A stretch of 34,627 bases of DNA from a bacterium. GTDB lineage: Bacteria > Elusimicrobiota > Elusimicrobia > Elusimicrobiales > UBA9959. Positions 6,960-15,026 of this stretch are shown piece by piece (the stretch's first letter is position 1; every line of letters starts with the position of its first letter). The DNA lies in the NCBI GenBank assembly GCA_021811405.1, contig JAJZOZ010000011.1, positions 1-34,627 on the forward strand, given 5' to 3'. A program made the position numbers and the translations under genes. The notes below the pieces were generated by a model. That model was not told where the DNA came from, ran no database searches, and saw nothing but the letters and a program-made list of their open reading frames with translations.

Positions 6960-8101
6960 CTTTCGTTTCCTTTCGCGGCCAACAGCGAGGAATAAAGTCC
7001 CTCCTGCCGGCGCACCATCCTGTCGATGTCGAAATCGGAGAGATCGGTGGCGGCGGCTCCGGCGGCCAGCCGCGCCCTCAGGCCGGCGTCGTCCAGGAGC
7101 CGGCCGAGGGCGGCGCAGAAGGCGTCCAGGTCCCCCTGCGGCACCGGGAAGCCGTTGATCCCTTCCTTGAGGATGTCGGTGACCCCGTCGGTGGCGTAGC
7201 AGACGGCCGGCAGGCCGGTCCTCAGGGCCTCGACGAGGGCGCGGGGCAGGCCCTCCCAGTAGGAGGTCAGCGCGAACACGTCCGAGGCCGCGAGCAGCTC
7301 CGCCGTGTCCTCGCGCCAGCCGGTGAAGAGGCAGCTCCTCTCCAGCCCGCGCTCTTTGGCGGCGGACCTAAGACTTTCCAGCTCTTCCCCTCCGCCGACG
7401 AAGACGAAGCGGGCCGACGGGCGGTCTTTCGAGAGCCGGGCCGCGGCCTCGAGGAAATGGCCGGGGTTCTTCTGCGGTTTGGCGTTGCCTATGCTTATGA
7501 TAACGGTGTCCGAGGCGGACAGGCCCAGCCCGGCGCGCTTGAGTTCCCGGTCGGTCCGGGCCGGGTAGGCGCCCAGCGCTATGCCGCTGCGTATCAGCGC
7601 GTATTTCTTCGGGTCGCCTATGCCCAGTTCCCGGGCCGTCGCCATGTTCGCCTCCGAGACGAAGACCAGCGAGTCCGAGAACCGGGCGCAGAATTTTTCC
7701 AGGGCTATATAGAGGTTCCTCTTGAGAAAGCCCTGCCTCGGGTGGAAGCCGAAGCCGTGGAAGGTATGTATTATCACCGGCACTCCGGCGGCGCGGGCGG
7801 CCACGCGGCCCAGTATGCCGGCCTTGGAGGAATGCGTGTGGACGATGTCCGGCTTCCGCTCCCGCAGTATGCGGCGCAGTTCGAAGACGGCGCGCAGGTC
7901 CTTCAGCGGCGAGATCTCTCGCACCAGATTTTCGGCGTAGACGATGTTCCTGTCCCCGACCCTGTGCTCCAGGTCGCCCCAATGCCCGCAGACGATGTAC
8001 GGCTCGAAGCGGGACCTGTCGAGCGTGCGGACCGTGTGCAGGGTGTTGGCCTGGGCCCCGCCGAAGTCCAGGCGGGTTATGACGTGCGCTACCTTCACCA
8101 T
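6956..8101 (-). CDS. Family 4 glycosyltransferase
   Basis: A 381-residue GT-B glycosyltransferase expected to build a cell-surface polysaccharide. The N-terminal domain begins 'VAHVITRLDFGGAQANTLHTV' and includes 'PDIVHTHSSKAGILGRVAAR', a typical acceptor-side loop of GT4 enzymes. The C-terminal domain has 'ISIGNAKPQKNPGHFLEAAARL' and the EX7E motif in 'EGLPRALVEALRTGLPAVCY', which binds the sugar nucleotide. The ATG shares one base with the stop of the SpoIID-domain gene (TGATG), and a TAGGAGG sequence inside that gene's end can serve as ribosome binding site. It is coupled to the GT2 gene downstream. Confidence 0.9.
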   Translation of the reverse strand: MVKVAHVITRLDFGGAQANTLHTVRTLDRSRFEPYIVCGHWGDLEHRVGDRNIVYAENLVREISPLKDLRAVFELRRILRERKPDIVHTHSSKAGILGRVAARAAGVPVIIHTFHGFGFHPRQGFLKRNLYIALEKFCARFSDSLVFVSEANMATARELGIGDPKKYALIRSGIALGAYPARTDRELKRAGLGLSASDTVIISIGNAKPQKNPGHFLEAAARLSKDRPSARFVFVGGGEELESLRSAAKERGLERSCLFTGWREDTAELLAASDVFALTSYWEGLPRALVEALRTGLPAVCYATDGVTDILKEGINGFPVPQGDLDAFCAALGRLLDDAGLRARLAAGAAATDLSDFDIDRMVRRQEGLYSSLLAAKGNER

Positions 8102-10149
8102 CAGCGGCGTCCGCCTCCTACCTTATATAAAGGATAGTAATGGCGCAGGATGTCCCGGTAGGACGCCCCGCGCGCCTTGGCCAGGCCGTAGGCCCCGAGC
8201 AGGCACATGCCGTGCGCGTCGCCGGTGCCGATGCCGCGCAGCAGGAAATAGTCCGGGTACTTGCCGGAGTAGACCGGCCGGATGCTGAAGAGGGTGGAGC
8301 GCAGCGCGCCGGCGCCGAGGGCCTGTTCGATGGCGTCGTCGCCCTCCACCACGGCCGTGCCGGCCGTGCCCTCGAAGCGCACGGCCTTGATGCGGCCGGA
8401 GGGTTCGCGGCCGAGCGGGATCACGGCCCGCAGGTAACCCACCTTGGAGATGCGGTTGACGCGCGACTCTATCCACCGGGGTTTGAGCATCAGAGTCCAG
8501 TAGACGTCGGAAGCGGCGGTCTTGTCCTCGGGCAGGCAGAGCAGGCCGTCCGGCGGGCCCTTGAGCGTGTAGGCGTAGAAGCTGAAAGGCGTCAGCGGAC
8601 GCGGCAGCGGCCGGCCGGCGTCGTCCACGCCCTCCCTGGTGAAGCCGCCGCAGGCGCGGTGGAAATCCGCGGGGGCCGGCGCGCCGCCGGCCACGGTCAG
8701 CATCTCGCCGCGGGTCGCCTTGGCGGCCGCCGCGGAGGCCGAGCTCTCGGCCTGCAGGCCCGCGTACGGCAGGCAGTGCGAGGAATCGCAGAGATCGTAT
8801 TCGCGGCTGCCGTGTCCGGCGGCGCGGGCCAGCCGGGTCAGGCGGGTGCGGACGGCCACGGCTATGGCCTTGAGCTGTTCCGGCATCCTGGAGCCGGAGG
8901 CCTGCTGCGCCGTGACGGGGCTGACCATGGTCTCGAGCGAGGTCTCGTTGATGAGCCACCAGCCCTTGTCCCGGACGAGCGCCGTAAGCTCGCCGGAGAT
9001 CTCCTTGTCGCCGCGGTTGACGCCGTGCGCGCCGGGCAGCTCCGGGTTCTTTATAAGGATGACCCCGCCCTTTACCTTGGGCACTATGCGCAGGGTGTTG
9101 TTGGTGGTGTGGGCGGTGGCGCCCATACTGTCGGTCACCCGGTAGACCCGGTTGAGCTCGTCGTAGGCCAGCGTCCACTGCATGCCGCTGCGGCCCGCTA
9201 AGACCTTGCCCAGCCTGGCGTCCACTATGTCGAAGTCGCAGGCGGCGATGAAACTGAAGCTCTTCACGAGCGACGGCACGCCGTCCCGGCCGGCGTAGAG
9301 GCCCACCTTCACGGCGGGGCCGCTGTCCCGCGGCGGCGCCTCCTTGTGCTCGGGCCAAGCCATGCGGGCCCAGTAGAGCAGGTTGTCGATCTTGCCTTTG
9401 ACGTACTTGCGGAGCTTCTTCTCCTTATCGGCGAAGTCCCGCTCGCCGGGGTCCATGTCGGAGAGGGTGTAGTAGGTCTGCCAGGCCGGTACGAAGAAGC
9501 CCGAGTCCTCGTAGAGCTGCGCGAGGTCGATCTCGGCCTGGATGTTGCGCGGGTCGTAGCCGAGGGCCTCCTTGACGAAGTTGACGGCGTGCGGGCGCTT
9601 CTTGAGGCGCTCGAAGTCGGCGCCGATCAGCTGGGCGGTGGGCGAGAGCAGGTAGGGATAACGGCTGTAGACGGAGCGCAGCTCGGAGATGGCGGCGGCA
9701 GGGCCCCCTAGCTGGGCCTCCGCGATGCCGAGGCCGAAGCGGGCCTGGTTGGCCAGGTCCTGGTCCGCCGTCAGCGTGCCGGCCTTCTCGAAAGCGGCGC
9801 GCGCGTCCTGGAACTTCTCGAGCGAGAGCAGGTTCCAGCCTTTTTCCAGCTGGACGTAGAAGTCCTCCGGGGAGAGCAGCTCCGCCTTCGCCAGGTAGGC
9901 GAGGGCCTCGGCGTTCTTGCCGGCCTCGGCCAGCAGCGCCGCCAGGTCCAGCAGCGCGGCCGAGGTCAGGCCCTGGTCGGAGGAGCGGTAGACCACGTAC
10001 TTCAGCGCGCCGGCGGCGTCCTCGGGGCGGCCGTCCAGCCACTGCGCGGCGGCGTCGGAATAGACCTTGGTCAGGTCTTCCTCCGCCGCGAGCGGGGCGG
10101 CGGCCAGCAGGGCGGCCAGGCACAGCAGCGCGGTCTTGCTCTTTATCAT
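8101..10149 (-). CDS. Exported TPR protein with SpoIID/LytB domain
   Basis: A 682-residue protein with a signal peptide (MIKSKTALLCLAALLAAAPLAAEE), helical TPR-like repeats (about 25-240) and a C-terminal SpoIID/LytB domain. In spore formers SpoIID is a lytic transglycosylase that cuts denuded peptidoglycan glycan strands. Domain markers are 'INETSLETMV', 'PEQLKAIAVAVRTR', 'YDLCDSSHCLPYAG', 'FHRACGGFT' and 'DAHGMCLLGAYGLAKARGASYRDILRHYYP'. Ungapped alignment with the family motif 'INE..LEDYL.GVV.SEMP' puts Gln416 where the catalytic Glu lies, so it may be a binding rather than cutting protein. I chose the ATG at 10149; the longer track ORF runs through the tRNA-Lys gene. It heads an operon with two glycosyltransferases. 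Confidence 0.85.
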   Translation of the reverse strand: MIKSKTALLCLAALLAAAPLAAEEDLTKVYSDAAAQWLDGRPEDAAGALKYVVYRSSDQGLTSAALLDLAALLAEAGKNAEALAYLAKAELLSPEDFYVQLEKGWNLLSLEKFQDARAAFEKAGTLTADQDLANQARFGLGIAEAQLGGPAAAISELRSVYSRYPYLLSPTAQLIGADFERLKKRPHAVNFVKEALGYDPRNIQAEIDLAQLYEDSGFFVPAWQTYYTLSDMDPGERDFADKEKKLRKYVKGKIDNLLYWARMAWPEHKEAPPRDSGPAVKVGLYAGRDGVPSLVKSFSFIAACDFDIVDARLGKVLAGRSGMQWTLAYDELNRVYRVTDSMGATAHTTNNTLRIVPKVKGGVILIKNPELPGAHGVNRGDKEISGELTALVRDKGWWLINETSLETMVSPVTAQQASGSRMPEQLKAIAVAVRTRLTRLARAAGHGSREYDLCDSSHCLPYAGLQAESSASAAAAKATRGEMLTVAGGAPAPADFHRACGGFTREGVDDAGRPLPRPLTPFSFYAYTLKGPPDGLLCLPEDKTAASDVYWTLMLKPRWIESRVNRISKVGYLRAVIPLGREPSGRIKAVRFEGTAGTAVVEGDDAIEQALGAGALRSTLFSIRPVYSGKYPDYFLLRGIGTGDAHGMCLLGAYGLAKARGASYRDILRHYYPLYKVGGGRR

Positions 10150-10224
10150 AAGTGACAAAATAGCAATTATCGGAGCGTAAAGGGAATAGCGCGCCCCACG
10201 GCGGAGATATAAGGAAAAAATATT

Positions 10225-10252
10225 TTGAATTTTTTTCCAGTTTATGTATAAT
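10225..10252 (+). promoter_or_regulatory. Promoter of tRNA-Lys
   Basis: TTGAAT at 10225-10230 and TATAAT at 10247-10252 are separated by 16 bases and lie just upstream of the tRNA-Lys 5' end at 10263. This is the best sigma-70-type promoter match I can see in the window. The predicted transcription start lies about 4 bases before the tRNA. Confidence 0.7.
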
Positions 10253-10262
10253 AGATAGCGAC

Positions 10263-10334
10263 GGGCCATTAGCTCAACGGTAGAGCAGGCGCCTCTTAAG
10301 CGCAAGGTTACAGGTTCGAATCCCGTATGGCCCA
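10263..10334 (+). tRNA. tRNA-Lys (anticodon CUU)
   Basis: A 72-base cloverleaf: acceptor GGGCCAT/ATGGCCC, D-stem GCTC/GAGC, anticodon loop CTCTTAA with anticodon CTT, T-loop TTCGAAT, discriminator A. The sequence closely matches bacterial tRNA-Lys. CCA is not encoded. Two stem positions do not pair: G27-A43 at the top of the anticodon stem and A51-C63 in the T-stem. It reads AAG codons. Confidence 0.93.
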
Positions 10335-10352
10335 CTTCGATTTCGCAGCTAC

Positions 10353-10430
10353 GGAGTAATGAGTAGACGGCGAGTAAAGGGCGAAGGCGCGACCTCCCCG
10401 AAGCTCAGAACTCATTACTCCTTTTTCTTT
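10353..10430 (+). terminator. Rho-independent terminator after tRNA-Lys, with a long loop
   Basis: A perfect 12-base inverted repeat, GGAGTAATGAGT (10353-10364) and ACTCATTACTCC (10410-10421), is followed directly by TTTTTCTTT. The U-tract supports termination after tRNA-Lys. The loop is unusually long (45 bases, 10365-10409) and may have inner structure. Confidence 0.7.
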
Positions 10431-10501
10431 GTGCCGGTCTTTATATAAGGAAGAGAGCCGCTCCCGCGCGACCCCGCGGCGGCGGCGCCAGTACCGGAAA
10501 C

Positions 10502-10582
10502 GGACGGGTGGTGGAATGGCAGACACGTACGGCTTAGGACCGTATGCCGCAAGGCGTAAGGGTTCAAGTCCCTTCCCGTCCA
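10502..10582 (+). tRNA. tRNA-Leu (anticodon UAG)
   Basis: An 81-base class II tRNA: acceptor GGACGGG/CCCGTCC, anticodon stem TACGG/CCGTA with loop CTTAGGA (anticodon TAG), an extra arm GCC-GCAA-GGC, T-arm AAGGG-TTCAAGT-CCCTT and discriminator A. CCA is not encoded. It reads CUN codons, chiefly CUA. The tig gene begins 37 bases downstream. Confidence 0.95.
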
Positions 10583-10619
10583 TTAAGATCCAGAGCTATA
10601 CTAGAGACGGAGAGGAATC

Positions 10620-11885
10620 ATGAACATCACCCTAGGTTTCGGCGACAAGATAAAGAAGATCAAGCAGGAAGGCTGCGTGCACGTGTTCGCGGTCAACGTG
10701 GACGCGAAGGCGCTCGGAGAGGCGACGCAGGAGTCGCTCGTGCGCCTGCAGAGCGTGGTCAGCCTGCCCGGCTTCCGCGTCGGCAAGGTGCCGCTCGGCA
10801 TGATCAAGGAGCAGTTCCCCTCGATGGTCAAGGACGAGGTCCTCGACATGGCCGCCAAGGCCTCCCTCCCCGAGATCATGAAGGGTTCCGGCCTCAACCC
10901 GGTGGTCTCGCCGCTGCTCAAGAACGTCAACTACGAGCCCGGCAAGGCCCTCTATTTCGAAGTGCAGTTCGAGTGCTCCCCCTCCATCGAGCCCAAGGGC
11001 TACGAGAAGATCCAGGCCGTCCGCAAGGTGCACGACATCACCGACGCCGAGGTCGACAGGTACATCGACCAGGTCCGCGAGTATAACGCCTACCTGAAGC
11101 CGGCCGAAGAGAACGAGGCCGCCTCCAAGGAGCATTTCGTCATCGTCGACTACGACACCTTCGACGACGGCAAGCCCGTGGCCGACGGCTCCGTGAAGGG
11201 CGAGATCGTGGACCTGTCCAGCCCGCAGACCATCGCCGGCCTGGCCGACGCCGTGGCCGGCGCGAAGAAGGGCGAGACCCGCGAGTTCGACGCGCCGTTC
11301 GGGGACAAGAAGATGCATTTCAAGGTCACCGTCACCGAGATCAAGAAGAAGGTGGTGCCCCCGCTGGACGAGAACTTCCTCAAGGAAGCCGGCGTCAAGA
11401 CCGTGGAGGAGCTGAAGGCCAACGTACGCAAGCTCCTGGAGCAGGGCTCCTCCGAGAAGACGGAGAAGGACCTGCTCGGCCAGATCGAGGACTCGCTGCT
11501 CAAGAGCAACCCGCTGACCCTCCCCCCGACCCTCGTCAGGGAGGAGGCCCAGGAGCTGCTCGAGCTCTTCAAGAAGCGCGCCCCCGCCGAGCAGCACCTG
11601 CCCGACGACTCCCTGCTGGAGCGCCTCAAGCCGGTCGCCGAGCGCAACCTCTCCCTCACCTACATCCTGCACCACATCGCCAAGAAGGAGAAGGTGGAAG
11701 CCACCGACGCCGAGCTCGACGCCGAGCTGGAGAAGGTCATGGCCCGCCTGAACACCGAAGAGGAGAAGAAGAAGGGCCGCGAGCTCTTCGAGAAGCGCAA
11801 GGAGTACATCCGCGCGTCCATGGTCGAGAGCAAGACCATGGCGCTCGTCAAGGAACGCGCCGAGATAAAGGAAGAGAAGAACTGA
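10620..11885 (+). CDS. tig: Trigger factor, ribosome-associated chaperone
   Basis: Folds nascent chains at the ribosome exit tunnel. The 421-residue product has the N-terminal ribosome-docking signature '[14 protein letters not shown]' at about residues 50-63, then a central FKBP-like segment (about 160-245, '[16 protein letters not shown] ... [38 protein letters not shown]') and a long helical C-terminal region. The FKBP part is weakly conserved, so prolyl isomerase activity is uncertain. A GGAGAGGA ribosome binding site precedes the ATG. A TATACT box at 10597-10602 would start transcription inside that site, so read-through from the tRNA-Leu promoter is another option. It is followed by clpP after 19 bases. 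Confidence 0.93.
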   Translation: MNITLGFGDKIKKIKQEGCVHVFAVNVDAKALGEATQESLVRLQSVVSLPGFRVGKVPLGMIKEQFPSMVKDEVLDMAAKASLPEIMKGSGLNPVVSPLLKNVNYEPGKALYFEVQFECSPSIEPKGYEKIQAVRKVHDITDAEVDRYIDQVREYNAYLKPAEENEAASKEHFVIVDYDTFDDGKPVADGSVKGEIVDLSSPQTIAGLADAVAGAKKGETREFDAPFGDKKMHFKVTVTEIKKKVVPPLDENFLKEAGVKTVEELKANVRKLLEQGSSEKTEKDLLGQIEDSLLKSNPLTLPPTLVREEAQELLELFKKRAPAEQHLPDDSLLERLKPVAERNLSLTYILHHIAKKEKVEATDAELDAELEKVMARLNTEEEKKKGRELFEKRKEYIRASMVESKTMALVKERAEIKEEKN

Positions 11886-11904
11886 CCTTACTGGAGGATT
11901 AAGG

Positions 11905-12513
11905 ATGATAATACCGACGATCATTGAGACCTGGAAAGGCGCGGGCGCGATGGTGGGGTATGACATATACTCCCGCCTGCTGCGCGACCGCATCATCTTC
12001 ATAGGCGACCCGGAGGGCGCGGTCTCGACCGCCTCCGCCAACACGGTCATAGCCCAGCTGCTGTACCTCGACGCCGAAGACCCGGAGAAGGAGATCAACC
12101 TCTACATCAACTCCCCCGGCGGCATGGTGACGGCGGGCCTGGCGGTCTACGACACGATGCAGTTCATCAAGGCCCCGATCTCGACGATCTGCATGGGCAT
12201 GGCGATGAGCTTCGGCGCGGTGCTGCTGGCCGCCGGCTCCAAGGGCAAGCGCTACGCGCTGCCGAACTCCCGCATCATGATCCACCAGCCCCTGATCTGG
12301 GGCGGCGGCATCTCCGGCCAGGCGACCGACATCGAGATCGAGAGCAAGGAAATGCAGGAGAACAAGACCCGGCTCATCGAGATCATGGCCAAGCACACCG
12401 GCCAGTCCGCCGAGAAGGTGCGCGCCGACATGGAGCGCAACTTCTACCTCTCCGCCGAAGAGGCCGCGAAGTACGGCATCATCGACTCGGTGCTCGAGCA
12501 CCGCAAGAAGTAG
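11905..12513 (+). CDS. clpP: ATP-dependent Clp protease proteolytic subunit with Asn in the triad
   Basis: Forms the barrel-shaped peptidase that degrades unfolded proteins fed in by an AAA+ partner. The 202-residue sequence shows 'YINSPGG', the nucleophile Ser102 in '[14 protein letters not shown]' and His127 in 'MIHQP'. The third triad member normally comes in 'ERDRFLSA' or 'DRDNFMSA'; here it reads '[11 protein letters not shown]', so the Asp is Asn179 (codon AAC at 12439-12441). Listeria ClpP1 is a known case with Asn here. A GGAGGATTAAGG ribosome binding site precedes the ATG. It follows tig, but clpX is not next to it; lon is. Confidence 0.95.
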   Translation: MIIPTIIETWKGAGAMVGYDIYSRLLRDRIIFIGDPEGAVSTASANTVIAQLLYLDAEDPEKEINLYINSPGGMVTAGLAVYDTMQFIKAPISTICMGMAMSFGAVLLAAGSKGKRYALPNSRIMIHQPLIWGGGISGQATDIEIESKEMQENKTRLIEIMAKHTGQSAEKVRADMERNFYLSAEEAAKYGIIDSVLEHRKK

Positions 12514-12526
12514 GCGTTCCGGCCTC

Positions 12527-12550
12527 CCCTCCCCGCGCTTGCGGGGAGGG
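12527..12550 (+). terminator. GC-rich stem-loop between clpP and lon
   Basis: A perfect 10-base stem, CCCTCCCCGC and GCGGGGAGGG, closes a GCTT tetraloop. It begins 13 bases after the clpP stop. There is no U-tract, so it may be a weak terminator, an attenuator or an mRNA-stabilising 3' end for tig-clpP rather than a classic terminator. Confidence 0.5.
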
Positions 12551-12602
12551 CCGGAGCGCGGGGGCGGGTCCGCCGCGGGCGATTTCAGCAGGACATATCC
12601 AC

Positions 12603-14984
12603 ATGCAAGAGAAGAAAACCACCGAACAGGCATATCCTCAGGCCCTGCCGGCCATAGCGATACGGGACGTAGTGATGTTCCCGTACATGGCGCTGCCGCT
12701 CTCCGTAGACCGGCCGAAGTCCGTGGCCGCCATCGAGGCGGGCCTCGCCGCCGGCAAGTTCCTGCTGGCGGTGGCGCAGCGCAAGCCTGCCACCAACGAC
12801 CCCTCCCCTTCCGAGCTCTACGACTACGGCGTCGTCAGCTCCATCTCCCAGTCCCTCAAAATGCCCGACGGCACGATGCGGGTCTTCCTGGAGGGCCGCC
12901 GCCGCGCCCGCGTGAAGCGGATGGCGCCGGACGGCTCCGGGACCTACCTGAGCGCCGAGGTCGAGTACGTCGAGGAGGCGGTGGAGAAGACGCCCGAGGT
13001 GATAGCGCTGATGCGCCACGCGGTGGAGGCCTTCGAGACCTACGTGAAGCTGGGCACCCGCATTACGCTGGATTCCGCCTCGCTGCTGCAGCAGATGGAG
13101 GACCCCTCCAGGCTGGCCGACACGATAGCCGCCAACGTCGTGCTCGCGCTGCCGGACAAGCAGGACGTGCTCGAGACCGAGAGCCCGCGCGAGCGCCTGG
13201 AGAAGCTGGTCAAGTTCCTGGCCAAGGAAGTGGAGATCCTCGATATCGAGCAGAAGATCCACACCCGCGTCAAGACGCAGATCGAGAAGTCCCAGAAGGA
13301 ATATTATCTCAACGAGCAGATGAAGGCCATCCAGAAGGAGCTCCACCAGAAGGACGACTTCTCGAAGGAGATAGACGAGCTGAAAAAGCGCGTCAAGGCC
13401 GCCAGGATGCCCAAGGAGGCCGAGGCCGCCGCCGAGAAGGAACTGGCCCGCCTGTCGAAGATGATGCCGTTCTCCCCGGAGACCACCGTCAGCCGCACCT
13501 ACCTGGACTGGCTGGTCTCGCTGCCGTGGGGCGTGGAGACCAAGGACGAGATCGACCTGGGCAAGGCCAAGAAGATCCTCGACGAGGACCATTTCGGCCT
13601 CAAGAAGCCCAAGGACCGCGTGCTGGAGTACCTGGCCGTCTGCAAGCTCACCGAGAAGCTCAAGGGCCCGATCCTCTGCTTCGTCGGCCCCCCCGGCGTG
13701 GGCAAGACCTCGATAGCCCGCTCGATCGCGCGCTCGATGGGGCGCAATTTCGTGCGGATGTCGCTGGGCGGCGTGCGCGACGAGAGCGAGATCCGCGGCC
13801 ACCGCCGCACCTACGTCGCCTCGATGCCCGGCCGCATCGTCCAGAGCATGAAGAAGGCCAAGAGCCGCAACCCGGTCTTCCTGATGGACGAGATAGACAA
13901 GATGGGCACCGACTGGCGCGGCGACCCGGCCGCGGCGCTGCTCGAGGTGCTCGACCCGGAACAGAACACCGAGTTCAACGACCATTTCCTCGACGTGCCT
14001 TTCGACATCTCCAAGGTGATGTTCATCGCCACGGCCAACACGCTGTGGGGCATCCCGGTCAGCCTGCGCGACCGCATGGAGATCATCGACTTCAGCGGCT
14101 ACACGCACGACGAGAAGATCGAGATCGCCAAGAAGTTCCTGATCCCCCGCCAGCTCCGCGAGCACGGCCTGAAGGAAGGCTCGCTCCGGATAGACGACAA
14201 GGGCATCGACGCCGTGATCCGCGGCTACACCCGCGAGGCCGGCGTGCGCAACCTCAACCGCGAGTTCGCCTCCATGTGCAGGCGGGCCGCCCGCAAGATA
14301 GTCGAGACCAAGGTCGAGTCCGTGAAGGTCACGCCTGACAACGTCGGAGACTTCCTCGGCGTGCCCAAATTCCTCGACACCAAAGCCTCTTACAACGCCG
14401 TCGGCATAGCCACCGGGCTCGCCTGGACCGAGAACGGCGGCGAGGTGCTGGCCGTGGAGGCGGTGGCCGTGCCCGGCAAGGGCGGCCTGACGCTGACCGG
14501 CAAGCTCGGCGACGTGATGAAGGAGTCCGCGCAGGCGGCCTTCTCGTACGTGCGCTCGAAGGAACTCGCCCCGGCCTCCTACGTGAACGCGCATAATTTC
14601 CACGTGCATATCCCGGAAGGCGCCATCCCCAAGGACGGCCCCTCCGCCGGCGTGACGATGGCCACCGCCCTCGCCAGCCTGTTCTGCGGCCGCCCGGTCA
14701 GGAAAAACCTTTCGATGACCGGCGAGATAACTCTGACCGGCCGCGTGCTGCCGATAGGGGGCCTCAAGGAGAAGGTGATAGCCTCCTTCCGCGACGACAT
14801 CAACACCGTGCTTTTCCCCAAGGCCAACCTGAAGGAACTGGAGGAGATCCCCTCCGAGATCCGCTCCAGGATGCGCCTGCACCCGGTGGAAAGCATGGAC
14901 GAAGTGCTGGAGCTGGCCCTCGAGCCCGCCGCGAAGCGCGGCGGCCGGGCGGCCGGCAAGAAAAAGGCCGTCGGGAGCCGGTAG
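12603..14984 (+). CDS. lon: ATP-dependent protease Lon (LonA type)
   Basis: Hexameric AAA+ serine protease that removes damaged and regulatory proteins in the cytoplasm. The 793-residue product contains the N-terminal LON domain ('[21 protein letters not shown]', to about 200), Walker A 'GPPGVGKTS' at about 361, Walker B '[11 protein letters not shown]' at about 423, and the C-terminal protease domain. That domain has the catalytic Ser in '[15 protein letters not shown]' and the catalytic Lys in '[10 protein letters not shown]'. Length and domain order are standard for LonA. The ribosome binding site (agcagga) is weak. The C-terminal tail is rich in Lys, Arg and Gly. It stands where clpX would often stand after clpP. 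Confidence 0.97.
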   Translation: MQEKKTTEQAYPQALPAIAIRDVVMFPYMALPLSVDRPKSVAAIEAGLAAGKFLLAVAQRKPATNDPSPSELYDYGVVSSISQSLKMPDGTMRVFLEGRRRARVKRMAPDGSGTYLSAEVEYVEEAVEKTPEVIALMRHAVEAFETYVKLGTRITLDSASLLQQMEDPSRLADTIAANVVLALPDKQDVLETESPRERLEKLVKFLAKEVEILDIEQKIHTRVKTQIEKSQKEYYLNEQMKAIQKELHQKDDFSKEIDELKKRVKAARMPKEAEAAAEKELARLSKMMPFSPETTVSRTYLDWLVSLPWGVETKDEIDLGKAKKILDEDHFGLKKPKDRVLEYLAVCKLTEKLKGPILCFVGPPGVGKTSIARSIARSMGRNFVRMSLGGVRDESEIRGHRRTYVASMPGRIVQSMKKAKSRNPVFLMDEIDKMGTDWRGDPAAALLEVLDPEQNTEFNDHFLDVPFDISKVMFIATANTLWGIPVSLRDRMEIIDFSGYTHDEKIEIAKKFLIPRQLREHGLKEGSLRIDDKGIDAVIRGYTREAGVRNLNREFASMCRRAARKIVETKVESVKVTPDNVGDFLGVPKFLDTKASYNAVGIATGLAWTENGGEVLAVEAVAVPGKGGLTLTGKLGDVMKESAQAAFSYVRSKELAPASYVNAHNFHVHIPEGAIPKDGPSAGVTMATALASLFCGRPVRKNLSMTGEITLTGRVLPIGGLKEKVIASFRDDINTVLFPKANLKELEEIPSEIRSRMRLHPVESMDEVLELALEPAAKRGGRAAGKKKAVGSR

Positions 14985-15026
14985 TCCGGCAGCCGGCGGG
15001 ACGGCCTAAATCAAGCGAGGCTGACA

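Noticed and set aside
10150-10335. N-terminal extension of the SpoIID ORF (MGHTGFEPVTLRLR...)
   Set aside because: This stretch is the antisense read of tRNA-Lys and its promoter region; a clean signal peptide starts at 10149.
10308-10583. ORF of 91 residues on the minus strand between the tRNAs
   Set aside because: It reads through the tRNA-Leu gene and the terminator repeat in antisense; no family resemblance.
12585-14882. 765-residue minus-strand ORF opposite lon
   Set aside because: Antisense shadow caused by high GC at third positions; the plus strand encodes a complete Lon with all motifs.
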